Of a stretch of 32,519 nucleotides of DNA, positions 1-8,401 are shown in pieces; position 1 is the stretch's first letter; the number at the start of each line of letters is the position of its first letter. Made by a program: the position numbers and the translations under genes. Below the pieces are notes generated by a model. That model made no database searches, was not told where the DNA came from, and saw only the letters and a list, made by a program, of their open reading frames with translations. The stretch is from Desulfobacterales bacterium. Its GTDB lineage: Bacteria > Desulfobacterota > Desulfobacteria > Desulfobacterales > JAFDCJ01. Location of the stretch: assembly GCA_020345785.1 (NCBI GenBank), contig CP070771.1:35171-67689 (forward strand), written 5' to 3'.

Positions 1-352
1 TTTTATGAAAGCTGCTAAGATGATCGGCTACTACCCCCTAAACACCTTATCCATTGAACTGAATCAATTACCTGAAAAGCTGGCTCGGAGATTGCCAAAG
101 CATCCATTGCCCGCCGCTCTGATCGGCAGATTGGCGGTCAACAATCCTGCCCAGGTACAAGGGGTTGAAAAAATGTTGCCGGCCGATGTAATCAAGCGCA
201 CGCTGGCGGTCAGTGACCAAATTGCAATCTAGGCCATGGTTGTAAGCCCTGTTAACGACGACACCAGAGAATTCTACGAACAGTATGGTTTTGCTCGCCT
301 TAGCGATAATAGTCCAAGGCGATTCCTGCCTCTGAAATCTATTGATCTCTAA
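1..352 (+). pseudogene. GNAT N-acetyltransferase remnant (TacT-like), 5' end outside window
   Basis: Reading from the window edge, the frame gives a typical GNAT core: a GYY(T/P)L strand, a segment ending LPKHPLPAALIGRLAVN, and helix ADVIKRTLAVSDQIA. A TAG stop at 230-232 interrupts it. The same frame then continues with AMVVSPVNDDTREFYEQYGF and ends FLPLKSIDL at a TAA at 350-352, exactly the C-terminal half expected of the family. The acetyl-CoA loop, usually QGQGLGE, is degraded to QVQGVEK. An in-frame nonsense codon plus a damaged cofactor loop argue for an inactive gene. Family members often act as tRNA-acetylating toxins paired with a small DUF1778 antitoxin, but any partner would lie left of the window. 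The true start is not visible; the ATG at 5 is internal to the domain. Confidence 0.75.
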
Positions 353-443
353 TTTATCCGCCTGATGTTCATTCAAACAAACTTCTTCAGTCTCGGATGA
401 ACGTATTACCATCATGAACCCACAATTTTACGGGGCGGAGAAA

Positions 444-1478
444 TTAGACGTTAAACCGGAAATTAATGATATCGCCGTCCTTTACTTCGTAGGTTTTGCC
501 CTCCAGTCTGACGGTTCCTTTTTTACGGGCCTCCGCATAGGAGCCCGCTTCCATCAAATCATCATAGGCCAGGACCTCCGCCCGGATAAACCCCTTTTCC
601 ATATCCGAATGCACCGCCCCGGCGGCCTCAACCGCCGGCGTGTTTCGTTTAATCGTCCAGGCCCTGATTTCGTCTTTTCCGACAGTAAAAAAAGAAATCA
701 GTCCCAACAGGTCGTAAGATCTTCTAATGACCCGGTCCATGGCGGATTCGCCGATATTAAATTCGTTTAAAAATTCAGCGGCCTCTTCGGCCGGCATCTG
801 GGCAAGCTCCTGTTCGAGTTTGCCTTTGACCACCAAGCAGTTTTCGGTTTCGATGAGATCGCCCACATCCGGCAAGCGGTCGTCATCTTCGTCGTTGTTG
901 AAAAGAACCAGCAGCGGTTTGGCGGATAGCAGGGCAAAACCTCTTAGTTTGGGGGCGGATGCAAGGTCGGCTATCCTTCGCAATGGGATTTCATTTTCAA
1001 GGGTTTGGCGGCAATCGATTAAGAGCGCATGCTCCTCAGGATCCATTTTTTTGCCGCGTTTGTGGTCCAGCTCAATGCGCTCCAAACGTTTTTCCACCGC
1101 CACCAGATCCGCCAGAATCAATTCCTGCTGAAGGTGTAAAAAATCTTTGTCGGGTGATTTTTCTTCAAATCCGGCGCCGCTATGGTTGCGGATAACCTGA
1201 ATCAAGGCGTCACAATCCCGAGCCGCCATCCAGATGCTTTGCTCACCGGTTTGTTCCTTTTTGGCCCGGGCGCTGGCCGGCAAATAATATTCCACCTGGG
1301 CATAAATGGTCTTTTGCGGGGCATACATTTCACTTAGGGTATCAAGGCGGCTGTCCGGCACCCGGATGGTGCCGATCCGATCTTCACCTTTGTGGGCGGT
1401 TTCGGAAATATTTTTCGTCAAGGCTTCGAAAATCGTAAATTTACCTGACTGCGGCAGACCGATGATGCCAAGTTTCAT
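444..1478 (-). CDS. YchF-like P-loop protein with C-terminal TGS (DUF933) domain
   Basis: 344 residues, close to the YchF/OLA1 length of about 360. The N-terminus MKLGIIGLPQSGKF is the P-loop; the C-terminus (about 280-344), with GAVHSDMEKGFIRAEV and VKDGDIINFRFNV, matches the YchF TGS domain almost residue for residue. A helical insert lies at about 110-165. Two things are odd. The P-loop should be GxxxxGK[ST], but residue 14 is Phe (codon TTT) where the Mg2+-binding Ser/Thr belongs. The usual switch-II DxxG region is replaced by VEYYLPA. YchF proteins bind ATP and associate with ribosomes; nucleotide hydrolysis is doubtful here. It lies 48 bp after a possible small ORF and downstream of the LEA14-type lipoprotein on the same strand. 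Family assignment is firm; biochemical activity is not. Confidence 0.88.
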   Translation of the reverse strand: MKLGIIGLPQSGKFTIFEALTKNISETAHKGEDRIGTIRVPDSRLDTLSEMYAPQKTIYAQVEYYLPASARAKKEQTGEQSIWMAARDCDALIQVIRNHSGAGFEEKSPDKDFLHLQQELILADLVAVEKRLERIELDHKRGKKMDPEEHALLIDCRQTLENEIPLRRIADLASAPKLRGFALLSAKPLLVLFNNDEDDDRLPDVGDLIETENCLVVKGKLEQELAQMPAEEAAEFLNEFNIGESAMDRVIRRSYDLLGLISFFTVGKDEIRAWTIKRNTPAVEAAGAVHSDMEKGFIRAEVLAYDDLMEAGSYAEARKKGTVRLEGKTYEVKDGDIINFRFNV

Positions 1479-1526
1479 AGGTGAATCCTGTGGGTCGGGT
1501 TATGATGGTTTCGATCGTTGAGTTCG

Positions 1527-1667
1527 TTATGAACGTTGAGATGATCCGTTAGCGGACCCGACGACGACGTCGGAAGAAAAATCGGCGGTATTCGCTTTGG
1601 GCGCGGCTGCATTTTCGGGCTTCGAATTCATGTGCCCGTCAATGCGATCGGGCAATTTGTCCGACAT
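1527..1667 (-). CDS. possible 46-residue small ORF between LEA14 lipoprotein and YchF-like genes
   Basis: An ATG at 1667 lies only 2 nt after the stop of the upstream lipoprotein gene and opens a 46-codon frame (starting MSDKLPDRIDGHMNS, ending SANGSSQRS) that stops at 1527. The tight spacing suggests translational coupling. The predicted product is hydrophilic and low in complexity, rich in Ala, Ser, Asp and Asn, with no recognisable domain. The Shine-Dalgarno sequence is weak, the nearest GGAG being about 20 nt upstream. It could equally be a chance frame in the spacer. Confidence 0.25.
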   Translation of the reverse strand: MSDKLPDRIDGHMNSKPENAAAPKANTADFSSDVVVGSANGSSQRS

Positions 1668-1669
1668 GC

Positions 1670-2170
1670 TTACTTTTTCAACTCCTCGGAACCGGTCAGG
1701 GTCAGCTGCCCTTCGGACTCAAACGGTAAAGTAGCCGCCGGGGCATTATCCGCGGCCACCCGGAGTTTGCCTTTCAAGGTGTACGTCAACTGCTCTGCTT
1801 TTTGTAGTCCCTGAACACTCTTAAAAATGTCGATGACTGATGAATATACCGTGACCGGCACGAGCCGGGTTTCAAAGGATGGTATTTGCACTCCGGCTTT
1901 AGAAACCCCGGTGGCAAAAGGTTTGCCGTTGATCGCCAGGTCGGCTTCGATGCCCTTGACGTCTAGACCGACGTCATTGGTGTTGAAGACCCGGAGCTTG
2001 ATTTGAAACACGGTCTCAAACCCGGTAAACTCCTGCACCTGGATATTGGCCAGGGAGATGCGCGGCGGCTCCAGTCGCTTGCCAATGCCCGCACAGTTTG
2101 TTAGCAGGACAATGCTGAAAATAAAACAGCCGGCCGGCAGAAGGATTCGACAAATTTTTATCATCGTCAT
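1670..2170 (-). CDS. LEA14-type (WHy domain) outer-membrane-directed lipoprotein
   Basis: 166 residues. The N-terminus is a lipoprotein signal: a hydrophobic stretch followed by the lipobox LTNC, making Cys26 the lipidated residue. The rest fits a single WHy/LEA-2 beta domain: conserved strands LANIQVQEFTGFETVFQIKLRVFNTNDVGLDVKGIEADLAINGKPFATG, the N..D/N..L pattern typical of the family. These lipoproteins are common in Desulfobacterota and are thought to be stress-related envelope proteins; the precise role is unknown. A second in-frame ATG at 2164 is an equally plausible start; neither has a strong ribosome site. The gene precedes the YchF-like gene on the same strand. Confidence 0.85.
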   Translation of the reverse strand: MTMIKICRILLPAGCFIFSIVLLTNCAGIGKRLEPPRISLANIQVQEFTGFETVFQIKLRVFNTNDVGLDVKGIEADLAINGKPFATGVSKAGVQIPSFETRLVPVTVYSSVIDIFKSVQGLQKAEQLTYTLKGKLRVAADNAPAATLPFESEGQLTLTGSEELKK

Positions 2171-2387
2171 TCCGTTAAATAGAAGAAATAAAGGGCTCCG
2201 AATCTATTCATTTAGGTCTCCAACTTTTCTTTCACATTGCAAATTAAATCTCAAATGACAAAACTCAAATTCCAAACAAATCACAAATTACAATGAACCA
2301 AATCCCAAACTTTTGAATTTTTGGAGCTTGGAATCCTCTCGATTCAAACACGCGGCTAAATTAAGCTGGATCAATTTTAGCACGGCA
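2171..2387. repeat. AT-rich spacer with degenerate AAATTACAAATCCCAAA-type microrepeats
   Basis: About 2225-2335 is built from loosely repeated 10-12 nt units of the kind CTCAAAT, TTCCAAA, CACAAATTAC and ATCCCAAAC. It has no open frame of interest and no complete inverted partner arm is seen. The composition resembles the left arm of the spacer element at 20755-20950. No terminator with a T-tract could be identified after the asmA-like gene. Confidence 0.5.
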
Positions 2388-4376
2388 CTAATCTCCTAAC
2401 AAACCTTTCAGGGCATCCTTGGCGCTTTTTTCAAGCGGTTTGAGTTCCTCTTTGTCAAGCAGTTTCTGGGCTTCTTTGGATTCAAAAATTTGTTTTTCGA
2501 TCTTTTCTTTGGCAGCGGCACTCAAATCGGGGCGAAATTTGGGCTCAGAGAAGGTGCCGGATACCAGCACCGGCACCATGATGCCCGAACGCTGGGCTTC
2601 ATCCCCCTGCCCTTTGATGGAGGCAACCGCCTTGGGCGCTACGCGAAAGTCAAGGGTTTCTTTCACCAAATCAGCGGTTCCGGTGGCGATAATGCGGATA
2701 AAGGGCGATTTGAGGCTGGTCTCAGGGGTGTTGGCAACTCCGTTTTTGATGGTAAAGGGCACGGCCAGTTCGGTGAAATCCGTTCGCGGACGTTTTTCAC
2801 CTTTTTGGGCGAGACCAAAGGCCGATCCAATATTACGCGCCATTGATGCCAGGTCGATACCGACGATGGCACCGTCGTTGAACCGCAGGTCACCTTTGCC
2901 GGTTAGGGTTTTTTTGACCTGATCCGGCTGATCCCCGACCATGGACAACTGGATGTCGGCATTGGTGTTCCCCTCCAAAAAGTCTTTTGCGAGAACGTCC
3001 TTCAGCAGGGGGTTCACCTGAATACCATTGATCTTCAGATTCAGATCACTCTTGGGCGTGTCACCGGCAACATTCAGGATTACTTTACCGTCTGTGCTGC
3101 CCTGGTACATTTTCAGCTGCATGGGATCCAGCTGGATGATGCCGTCTTTGGCTTTTATCTGCAGCAATACATCCTGAATCCGGGCCTTGCTGACGGTAAG
3201 GTTTCCTACTTTTGCTTTGCCGTCCAGAATCATGCGGCGCAACGGGGTGTAATCGATTTTCTGCCCGGCGGGTTTTCCGGGTCCGGCGCCTTTCTCAGGC
3301 GGCGGTTGTTCGCTTGGCGGCGGCAGGTAGCGATCCAGATCGATCTGATCCAGATCGAGGTCGAACTTCAGGTTCGGACGCGAAAATTCTGCGGCGGTGG
3401 CCGAAAAAGTAAGATTGGATTGATCCAGTTTTATCGTTCCATTTGATATCGACACCTTGCGGGCATCGGCTTTGACATGGCTTTTCAGTGCAACGCTGCT
3501 CAGGGCTTTGGGATCGGATGTTTTTAGCGGAAATTCCTGCCCCAATTCGGCCACAAGCTTCCGGGGTGAAAATTCTGTGACTTCGATGTCCATATCGACA
3601 CCGGGATTTATGAGCGGATTTTGCAGCGAACCCTTGAGCCGCAGGGCCAGCTGTTTGAGCGCATTCAAAGATAAATCGACGGGAATGTTGGGGGCCATGA
3701 AACCCTGTCCCAGTGGTCCAATGGTACCTTCCATTGATACGGGCTTTTGATCGAGCAAGGCCGAGAAGGTCATTTTGACGGGCCGCTCCATCGACACATC
3801 CGCCAGCGTCAAATTGAGGTCCAAGATTTCCTGGCGGGTGCCGCTGGCATGATCCACCCAGATCAGCGATCCATTATTTACGGCGAGATTACCAACAGTG
3901 AGGGCTTTGATGGGAATATCCAGACCGCCGGCAGGGGTTTTTTCCTCCTTTTTTGTCGGAGTCTCTTTGGATGGCTGCTTGGGCTGTTCCCAGTTCGTGC
4001 GACCGTCCTTATTTTTAACCAATACGATGTGCGGCGCGTTCAATACGAAGCGTTTGATTTGAACATCTTTGCTGAGAAGCGGCAGCAGTTTGATGCGAAC
4101 CTCAAAGGACTTGACGGTGACAAATTCCTTTTCCGAGAATCCGGCCGGGTTGCCTAAACGCAGGTCAGAAAAAGAAACTCCGGCCCAAGGAAACAAGGAC
4201 AGTTGAAGATCGTCCCCGACTGAAAAAGGTCGGCCGGTCGCCTCGGAAACCTTGCTTTCAAGCAGGGGTTTGTATTTTTGCACATCGACAAACATGGGAA
4301 TCAGCAAAAGAGCGGCAATGATGACTACCACCAGACAGCCGATGATGATTGCCCCCCATTTAATAAAGTTTTTCAT
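2388..4376 (-). CDS. AsmA family protein
   Basis: 662 residues. One N-terminal membrane anchor (about residues 8-28, WGAIIIGCLVVVIIAALLLI) is followed by the AsmA N-terminal signature: FVDVQKYKPLLESKVSEATGRPFSVGDDLQLSLFPWAGVSFSDLRLGNPAGF. A Pro/Lys-rich linker sits at about 128-150, another at about 352-372. The C-terminal AsmA_2 region (about 400-620) contains DGAIVGIDLASMARNIGSAFG and the closing beta strands with GTFSEPKFRPDL. AsmA-type proteins are inner-membrane-anchored periplasmic bridge-like proteins linked to envelope lipid transport. The start is well supported by a GAAAGGAGG ribosome site 6-8 nt upstream. It stands alone between spacers. Family call is secure, the transported substrate unknown. 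Confidence 0.93.
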   Translation of the reverse strand: MKNFIKWGAIIIGCLVVVIIAALLLIPMFVDVQKYKPLLESKVSEATGRPFSVGDDLQLSLFPWAGVSFSDLRLGNPAGFSEKEFVTVKSFEVRIKLLPLLSKDVQIKRFVLNAPHIVLVKNKDGRTNWEQPKQPSKETPTKKEEKTPAGGLDIPIKALTVGNLAVNNGSLIWVDHASGTRQEILDLNLTLADVSMERPVKMTFSALLDQKPVSMEGTIGPLGQGFMAPNIPVDLSLNALKQLALRLKGSLQNPLINPGVDMDIEVTEFSPRKLVAELGQEFPLKTSDPKALSSVALKSHVKADARKVSISNGTIKLDQSNLTFSATAAEFSRPNLKFDLDLDQIDLDRYLPPPSEQPPPEKGAGPGKPAGQKIDYTPLRRMILDGKAKVGNLTVSKARIQDVLLQIKAKDGIIQLDPMQLKMYQGSTDGKVILNVAGDTPKSDLNLKINGIQVNPLLKDVLAKDFLEGNTNADIQLSMVGDQPDQVKKTLTGKGDLRFNDGAIVGIDLASMARNIGSAFGLAQKGEKRPRTDFTELAVPFTIKNGVANTPETSLKSPFIRIIATGTADLVKETLDFRVAPKAVASIKGQGDEAQRSGIMVPVLVSGTFSEPKFRPDLSAAAKEKIEKQIFESKEAQKLLDKEELKPLEKSAKDALKGLLGD

Positions 4377-4688
4377 GACTTTCCTCCTTTCGAGGAGTCC
4401 CCCTTAGGGAAAGGTTGCGTTCACGCGTCAAAAAAATATTCTCTCCCATCGTCCGCCGAAAAAGCGGAGAGTTTCTAGTTTCTACCGGTATAAGATTCCA
4501 ATGCTCCGCTTTGGCTTTATTAAGCTAGTTACCATGGATATATGTGTCAAGCAAGGAGAAGAAGAAATTAAATTGAGTTAAACCTTAATTGCTCATGGGT
4601 ATATTGTGGGCTGTCGTCCGTTGAATAAGAATTTTAACAACAGGCAACAGACCACGGACAACCGACATGGAGCGCTTTGACTCAATCA
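4377..4688. other. spacer between asmA-like and esterase genes; promoter and microrepeat arms
   Basis: The spacer holds a candidate promoter for the asmA-like gene (listed separately). At 4441-4471 there is a stem-loop with CTCTC/GAGAG outer and CCGC/GCGG inner pairs. At 4611-4670 two degenerate GTCCGTTG-type arms face each other (GCTGTCGTCCGTTG against CACGGACAACCGACA), the same style of inverted microrepeat seen elsewhere in the window. No gene is visible. Confidence 0.45.
4522..4550 (-). promoter_or_regulatory. candidate sigma-70 promoter for the asmA-like gene
   Basis: On the minus strand a perfect -35 TTGACA (4545-4550) is followed after 17 nt by TAGCTT (4522-4527), a poor -10 box. It would give a leader of about 140 nt carrying the 4441-4471 stem-loop. 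Weak because of the -10 match. Confidence 0.3.
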
Positions 4689-5372
4689 TTAGGGAGACAG
4701 CTTGATTGCTTCTCGGTGTGTGTTAACTGCAGTGGTCACGTATGGATAAATATGGTCAACAATCTTGCGGTATCCTTCGGCGGTCGGGTGAATTCCGTCG
4801 GACTGGTTGAGCCCGGGGTCTGCCGCCACTCCCTCCAGAAAAAATGGGATGAAAATGACATTTTCCGACTCGGCAACCTCCGGATAGACTGCGGCAAAGG
4901 CGCTGGTGTAGTCCCGGCCCAGGTTCTGGACGATTTTCATGCCTCCCAGCACAACGACGACGTTTTGGGCTTTCAGCGCCTCAATAATCCGGCGGATGTT
5001 GCTTTCGATTAAGGCAGGATCGATGCCGCGAAAACCGTCATTGGCACCAGTAACCAGGACGACGATATCGGGTTTTAAAGTCAGCACCCAGTTTATGCGC
5101 GAGAGGGTTCCGCTGGAAGTTTCGCCGCTGATGCCGGCATTAATGACCCGGTACTGATACCCCTGGTCCTTTAATTTTCTCTCCAGTGCTGCTGGATAGG
5201 CGAATTCTTCCTCTACTCCCAGCCCTTCGGTAAGACTGTCGCCGACGGCCACGATGGTCCCCTCTATTTTTTTTTCAGCTTGAGCCTGAAGTGAAGTGGA
5301 TTCCTCGCCGCATCCCGGAAGCATTAACAAAATCAGTAGCGTCGAGAAAAAAAAATAGTTTAGCTTTTTCAA
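4689..5372 (-). CDS. tesA: TesA-like SGNH/GDSL lipoprotein esterase (arylesterase/lysophospholipase)
   Basis: 227 residues. A lipoprotein signal ends in lipobox LPGC (Cys21). All four SGNH blocks are present: Ser46 in AVGDSLTEG, Gly80 in NAGISGET, Asn111 in TGANDG, and Asp192/His195 in SDGIHPTAEGY. This is the arrangement of E. coli TesA, a periplasmic acyl hydrolase, except that here the enzyme is predicted to be membrane-anchored through lipid. The start is TTG at 5372, supported by an AGGAAG site 6 nt upstream; the next Met lies inside the signal. The gene follows a YbbA-like ATPase and YbbP-like permease on the same strand, matching the known tesA/ybbAP neighbourhood, so it probably hydrolyses lipids handed over by that transporter. 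Confidence 0.92.
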   Translation of the reverse strand: MKKLNYFFFSTLLILLMLPGCGEESTSLQAQAEKKIEGTIVAVGDSLTEGLGVEEEFAYPAALERKLKDQGYQYRVINAGISGETSSGTLSRINWVLTLKPDIVVLVTGANDGFRGIDPALIESNIRRIIEALKAQNVVVVLGGMKIVQNLGRDYTSAFAAVYPEVAESENVIFIPFFLEGVAADPGLNQSDGIHPTAEGYRKIVDHIYPYVTTAVNTHREAIKLSP

Positions 5373-5893
5373 TTAATTCTTCCTACTTTGAAAATAAGAT
5401 TCCAAGTTTGATTTCAATCCGTGATCACACATCCGAAATGCGCCATCGGCGGTTTCTGCATTCTGCATTCCCAATGCCGAATTCCTCATCTGTCTTTCGG
5501 CCTCTGCTCATATGAAACTTCGAAAGGTCGGGCCAGTTAACGGTTTGAACGTCGAACATCGAACGTTGAACATCGAACCTCCAATCTGGATGGGGCTGCG
5601 CTTTATCTATTTTAAAAAGAGTGAACAGAAGCTTGCAACGTGCTGCGCCGAGTCGGATTTCGACTGGTCGATTCGACCGCATAGAGCAGGCGCTCCCGCA
5701 GCGCCAGCGCTTGCGCGGCGTGTGCGCAGCGTGTTCTTCAGTATTTTTTTTATTGACGAAATTCCGTATTCGATGTTGGACGTTGGACGTTCGATGTTCG
5801 ACGTTCATTAGTTTCTTTTTTTATCAGACCGGCCGTCCTTTTGGCCGACGGCTGGGCTGACACGTGATTTCCGCCCTCCAGTCCGCAATCGAA
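5373..5893. other. 521-bp spacer between permease and esterase genes
   Basis: The spacer is dominated by the inverted-repeat element at 5546-5807 and its neighbouring TATGAAACTTC box at 5511-5521. No coding frame resembles a known protein; short frames over the arms are translations of the repeat units. Confidence 0.6.
5546..5807. repeat. 262-bp element with 21-bp perfect terminal inverted repeats
   Basis: The arms at 5546-5566 and 5787-5807 are exact inverted complements over 21 bp and are built from repeated (G)AACGTCGAACATC-type units that continue imperfectly inward on both sides. The interior is GC-rich with potential hairpins (around 5690-5735). The sequence TATGAAACTTC occurs 25 bp left of the left arm (5511-5521) and recurs beside the two other elements at 8.5 and 24 kb. 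There is no transposase; the element resembles a MITE or REP-like structure. Confidence 0.75.
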
Positions 5894-8401
5894 TCACTCC
5901 TGTGTTTGCTCTCTTAAAAATGCAACCGGTTTTTTTCGCAGAATGGATATCGACGGCAGTAAACCGACCGTCACCACCAGCAAAACGGTGGCGATAATCA
6001 GCACGATGCTTTCCAGGATAAACGGCCGATAAGAAATATGCAGCACTTTTAGGCATATCAGCCAGCTGCCTACTTGGGATATCAGCAGTGCGAGGGTGGC
6101 ACTCACCAGACCCAGAGCAAGATTTTCCAGCGTAAAAACGTTTACCACAAAATTGCTTCTGGCCCCCAGAATTTTATAATAGACAGCCTCCTGAATCCTC
6201 GCGTAACGGGTAGCCAATATCGAGCTGAGAATAATTAAAATGCCGGCCGCCATGCTGAATGCGGCAAAAAATCGGATAATCAGCGACAGCTTTTTGACTA
6301 CCGCGGTGAAGACCGTCAGCAATTCAGTCGTATCAATCACGCTTACGTTCGGAAACTTTTCGACAATTTTTGTTTGCAGGGGCGATATTTGCTGTTTGTC
6401 AACCCTGACGGCCGTAAAGATGGTCTGCGGCGCATCGGTCAGGGCGTTTTCGGGGAATACAAAATAGAAAAACGGGCTGATCGATTCATGGGTGCGGGAG
6501 CGGATACTTGAAATCCGGGCCTGCAGCGGCACGCCCTGGATTTTAAAGGTGATGCGGTCTCCGATCTTCATTCGCCTGATGTCGGCTACTGTATCCATAA
6601 CGGAGACCTGGAGTTCGTCCCAGTCTTCTCGGAACAGACTCCTACCTTTTACAATGGCTTCATCGTCCAGCAGGTAATTGCGATAGGTAAGATTAAACGT
6701 GCGGGCCAGATTGTCGCCGCGTCGCCGTCGCTCCTCCTTTCGGTTTATTTTTTCACCGTTGACAGACAATATCTTGGCCCGGATAATCGGATAAAACTCC
6801 GTCTCGATACCTATTGTTTTTTTAAACTCAACCAGCTGCGACGGTTGAATGTCGAGAAAGAAGACATTCGGGGCGTCTTCCGGGTAAGACCGGATGAAGT
6901 TTGCATCCAGGTTTTGCTCGATTATATATATGGAAAAAATTACGGCCAACGAGGCGGTGAGGGTAATAATGATCGGCCGGGTAGCGTTTTTCGGCCGAAA
7001 CAATCCTTTGATCGCCTGCCGAATCAAAAGGGAGCGCACCCTTGTGCGTTTGAAGATCAACAAAACCACCCCCGTCAAGAGGGCGGTGATGACGATCAGC
7101 AAAACTACTCCCAGAACAAAATACAGCGCAGTTTTCAGTTCTTTTACCTGCCAGAATACCAGCAGCAGAAAAAAGCCGAATATTAAAAAAGCACTCAGAA
7201 AAACGGGCCATCCTGCTTTGGAGCGAATACGCTCCTTGCGGAAGATCGTAACCGGTTTAATGTCTTTTAATCGATGCAGGGGTATAAAAGAAAACAGACC
7301 GACCACCAGCACGCCCAGGCAAATTCCCTCCAAAACGGCCCGCCAGGAAATCATCAGGGATACATTTGCCGGTAAAAGACCTTTGAATAGAAATTCCAGC
7401 GCATACTGGAGCAAAAGACCGGAGAGAAGTCCGATAAGCGTTCCTGCCAGACCCAAGATAGAGAGGATAAAGATGTAATGACGGGTAATGAAACTGCTCC
7501 GTGCACCCACAGTTTTCATGACGGCAATGGTTTTTTCTTTATCCTTCAAAAAGGCGGTCAGTGTACTCTGGATGCCAATGCCGGCTAAGAGCAGTGTAAA
7601 AATGCTGATAAGACTCAGGAAAAAAAAGAGATTGTCAAAAAACCGTTTAATGCGGGAGCGCGCCGTGCGGTAGGTTTCTACTCGTTCCTGATCCGGATCG
7701 GCTGCAATCTCCAACCGCTCTGTAATCTGCCGAAATTTGTCTTCATCCAGCACTTTGATCAGCCAGCGGTATTCAACCCGGCTTCCTTTTTTGACCAGAT
7801 CCAACGCTTCGAGATCATCGGCCGCAATAAAAATACGGGGGCCCAGTAAGAAAAGATTGACCGGCTGGTCCGGCTCCTGCAGGACAACATCTTTGATTGT
7901 CAGCGTCGCACTGCCGATATGCAATGCGTCTCCCACCTGCAAATTGAGGCGATCGAGCAGGCCCCGGGCCACGATAACGCTGCCTGGCGATAGAACGCTC
8001 TCAAAATCGCGCCCGGATGCCAGCACTACTTTACCATAAAACGGATATCCCGGCTGTACAAGTTTGAGCTTGGCCAGCAATGAATTCCGGCTTTTTTGAC
8101 TGCGCACGACGGAATAAAACTCCCAAACCCGGTTGCTAAGAATCAGATTTTGATCCTTAAGCTGCTCAACCAGATTGATTACAGACGGTGAAAGGTCGAA
8201 ATAGGATCTGATAATAATGTCGGCGGCATGCAGGGTTTTGGCATCATGGAGCATGGAAGAGTTGACGCTGGCGGAAAATCCGTTCAAGGATATGAGGGTA
8301 ACGATGGACAGGGCCACACACAGCAAAAATACCGTCGCCTGGCGGCGGGAGCGAGCGATTTGGCGGACAATGAAATGTCGATGCAGAAATCCGTTGGGCA
8401 T
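5894..8401 (-). CDS. ybbP: YbbP-like ABC transporter permease (FtsX family)
   Basis: 835 residues, close to E. coli YbbP (about 804). A membrane helix follows the N-terminal FLHRHFIVRQIARSRRQATVFLLCVALSI. A large extracytoplasmic (MacB_PCD-like) domain spans about 40-245. The first FtsX domain of three helices covers about 255-375, with FLKDKEKTIAVMKTVGARSSFI as the coupling element. A central helix pair and second FtsX-linked segment follow (about 390-470), then a second periplasmic domain and the final FtsX domain (about 715-830) with RYARIQEAVYYKILGARSNFV. This duplicated topology with ten helices is characteristic of YbbP. Its ATPase is the gene just upstream and the esterase just downstream, so it probably powers extraction of hydrophobic molecules from the inner membrane. 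Confidence 0.9.
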   Translation of the reverse strand: MPNGFLHRHFIVRQIARSRRQATVFLLCVALSIVTLISLNGFSASVNSSMLHDAKTLHAADIIIRSYFDLSPSVINLVEQLKDQNLILSNRVWEFYSVVRSQKSRNSLLAKLKLVQPGYPFYGKVVLASGRDFESVLSPGSVIVARGLLDRLNLQVGDALHIGSATLTIKDVVLQEPDQPVNLFLLGPRIFIAADDLEALDLVKKGSRVEYRWLIKVLDEDKFRQITERLEIAADPDQERVETYRTARSRIKRFFDNLFFFLSLISIFTLLLAGIGIQSTLTAFLKDKEKTIAVMKTVGARSSFITRHYIFILSILGLAGTLIGLLSGLLLQYALEFLFKGLLPANVSLMISWRAVLEGICLGVLVVGLFSFIPLHRLKDIKPVTIFRKERIRSKAGWPVFLSAFLIFGFFLLLVFWQVKELKTALYFVLGVVLLIVITALLTGVVLLIFKRTRVRSLLIRQAIKGLFRPKNATRPIIITLTASLAVIFSIYIIEQNLDANFIRSYPEDAPNVFFLDIQPSQLVEFKKTIGIETEFYPIIRAKILSVNGEKINRKEERRRRGDNLARTFNLTYRNYLLDDEAIVKGRSLFREDWDELQVSVMDTVADIRRMKIGDRITFKIQGVPLQARISSIRSRTHESISPFFYFVFPENALTDAPQTIFTAVRVDKQQISPLQTKIVEKFPNVSVIDTTELLTVFTAVVKKLSLIIRFFAAFSMAAGILIILSSILATRYARIQEAVYYKILGARSNFVVNVFTLENLALGLVSATLALLISQVGSWLICLKVLHISYRPFILESIVLIIATVLLVVTVGLLPSISILRKKPVAFLREQTQE

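Noticed and set aside
68..415. Open frame of 115 codons on the minus strand at the left edge
   Set aside because: It is the shadow of the GNAT remnant on the plus strand, which has clear family motifs; the minus frame has none.
5541..5808. Repeated ATCGAAC units considered as a CRISPR array
   Set aside because: Units are 10-12 nt, degenerate and without spacers of regular length, and the two blocks face each other; there are no cas genes.
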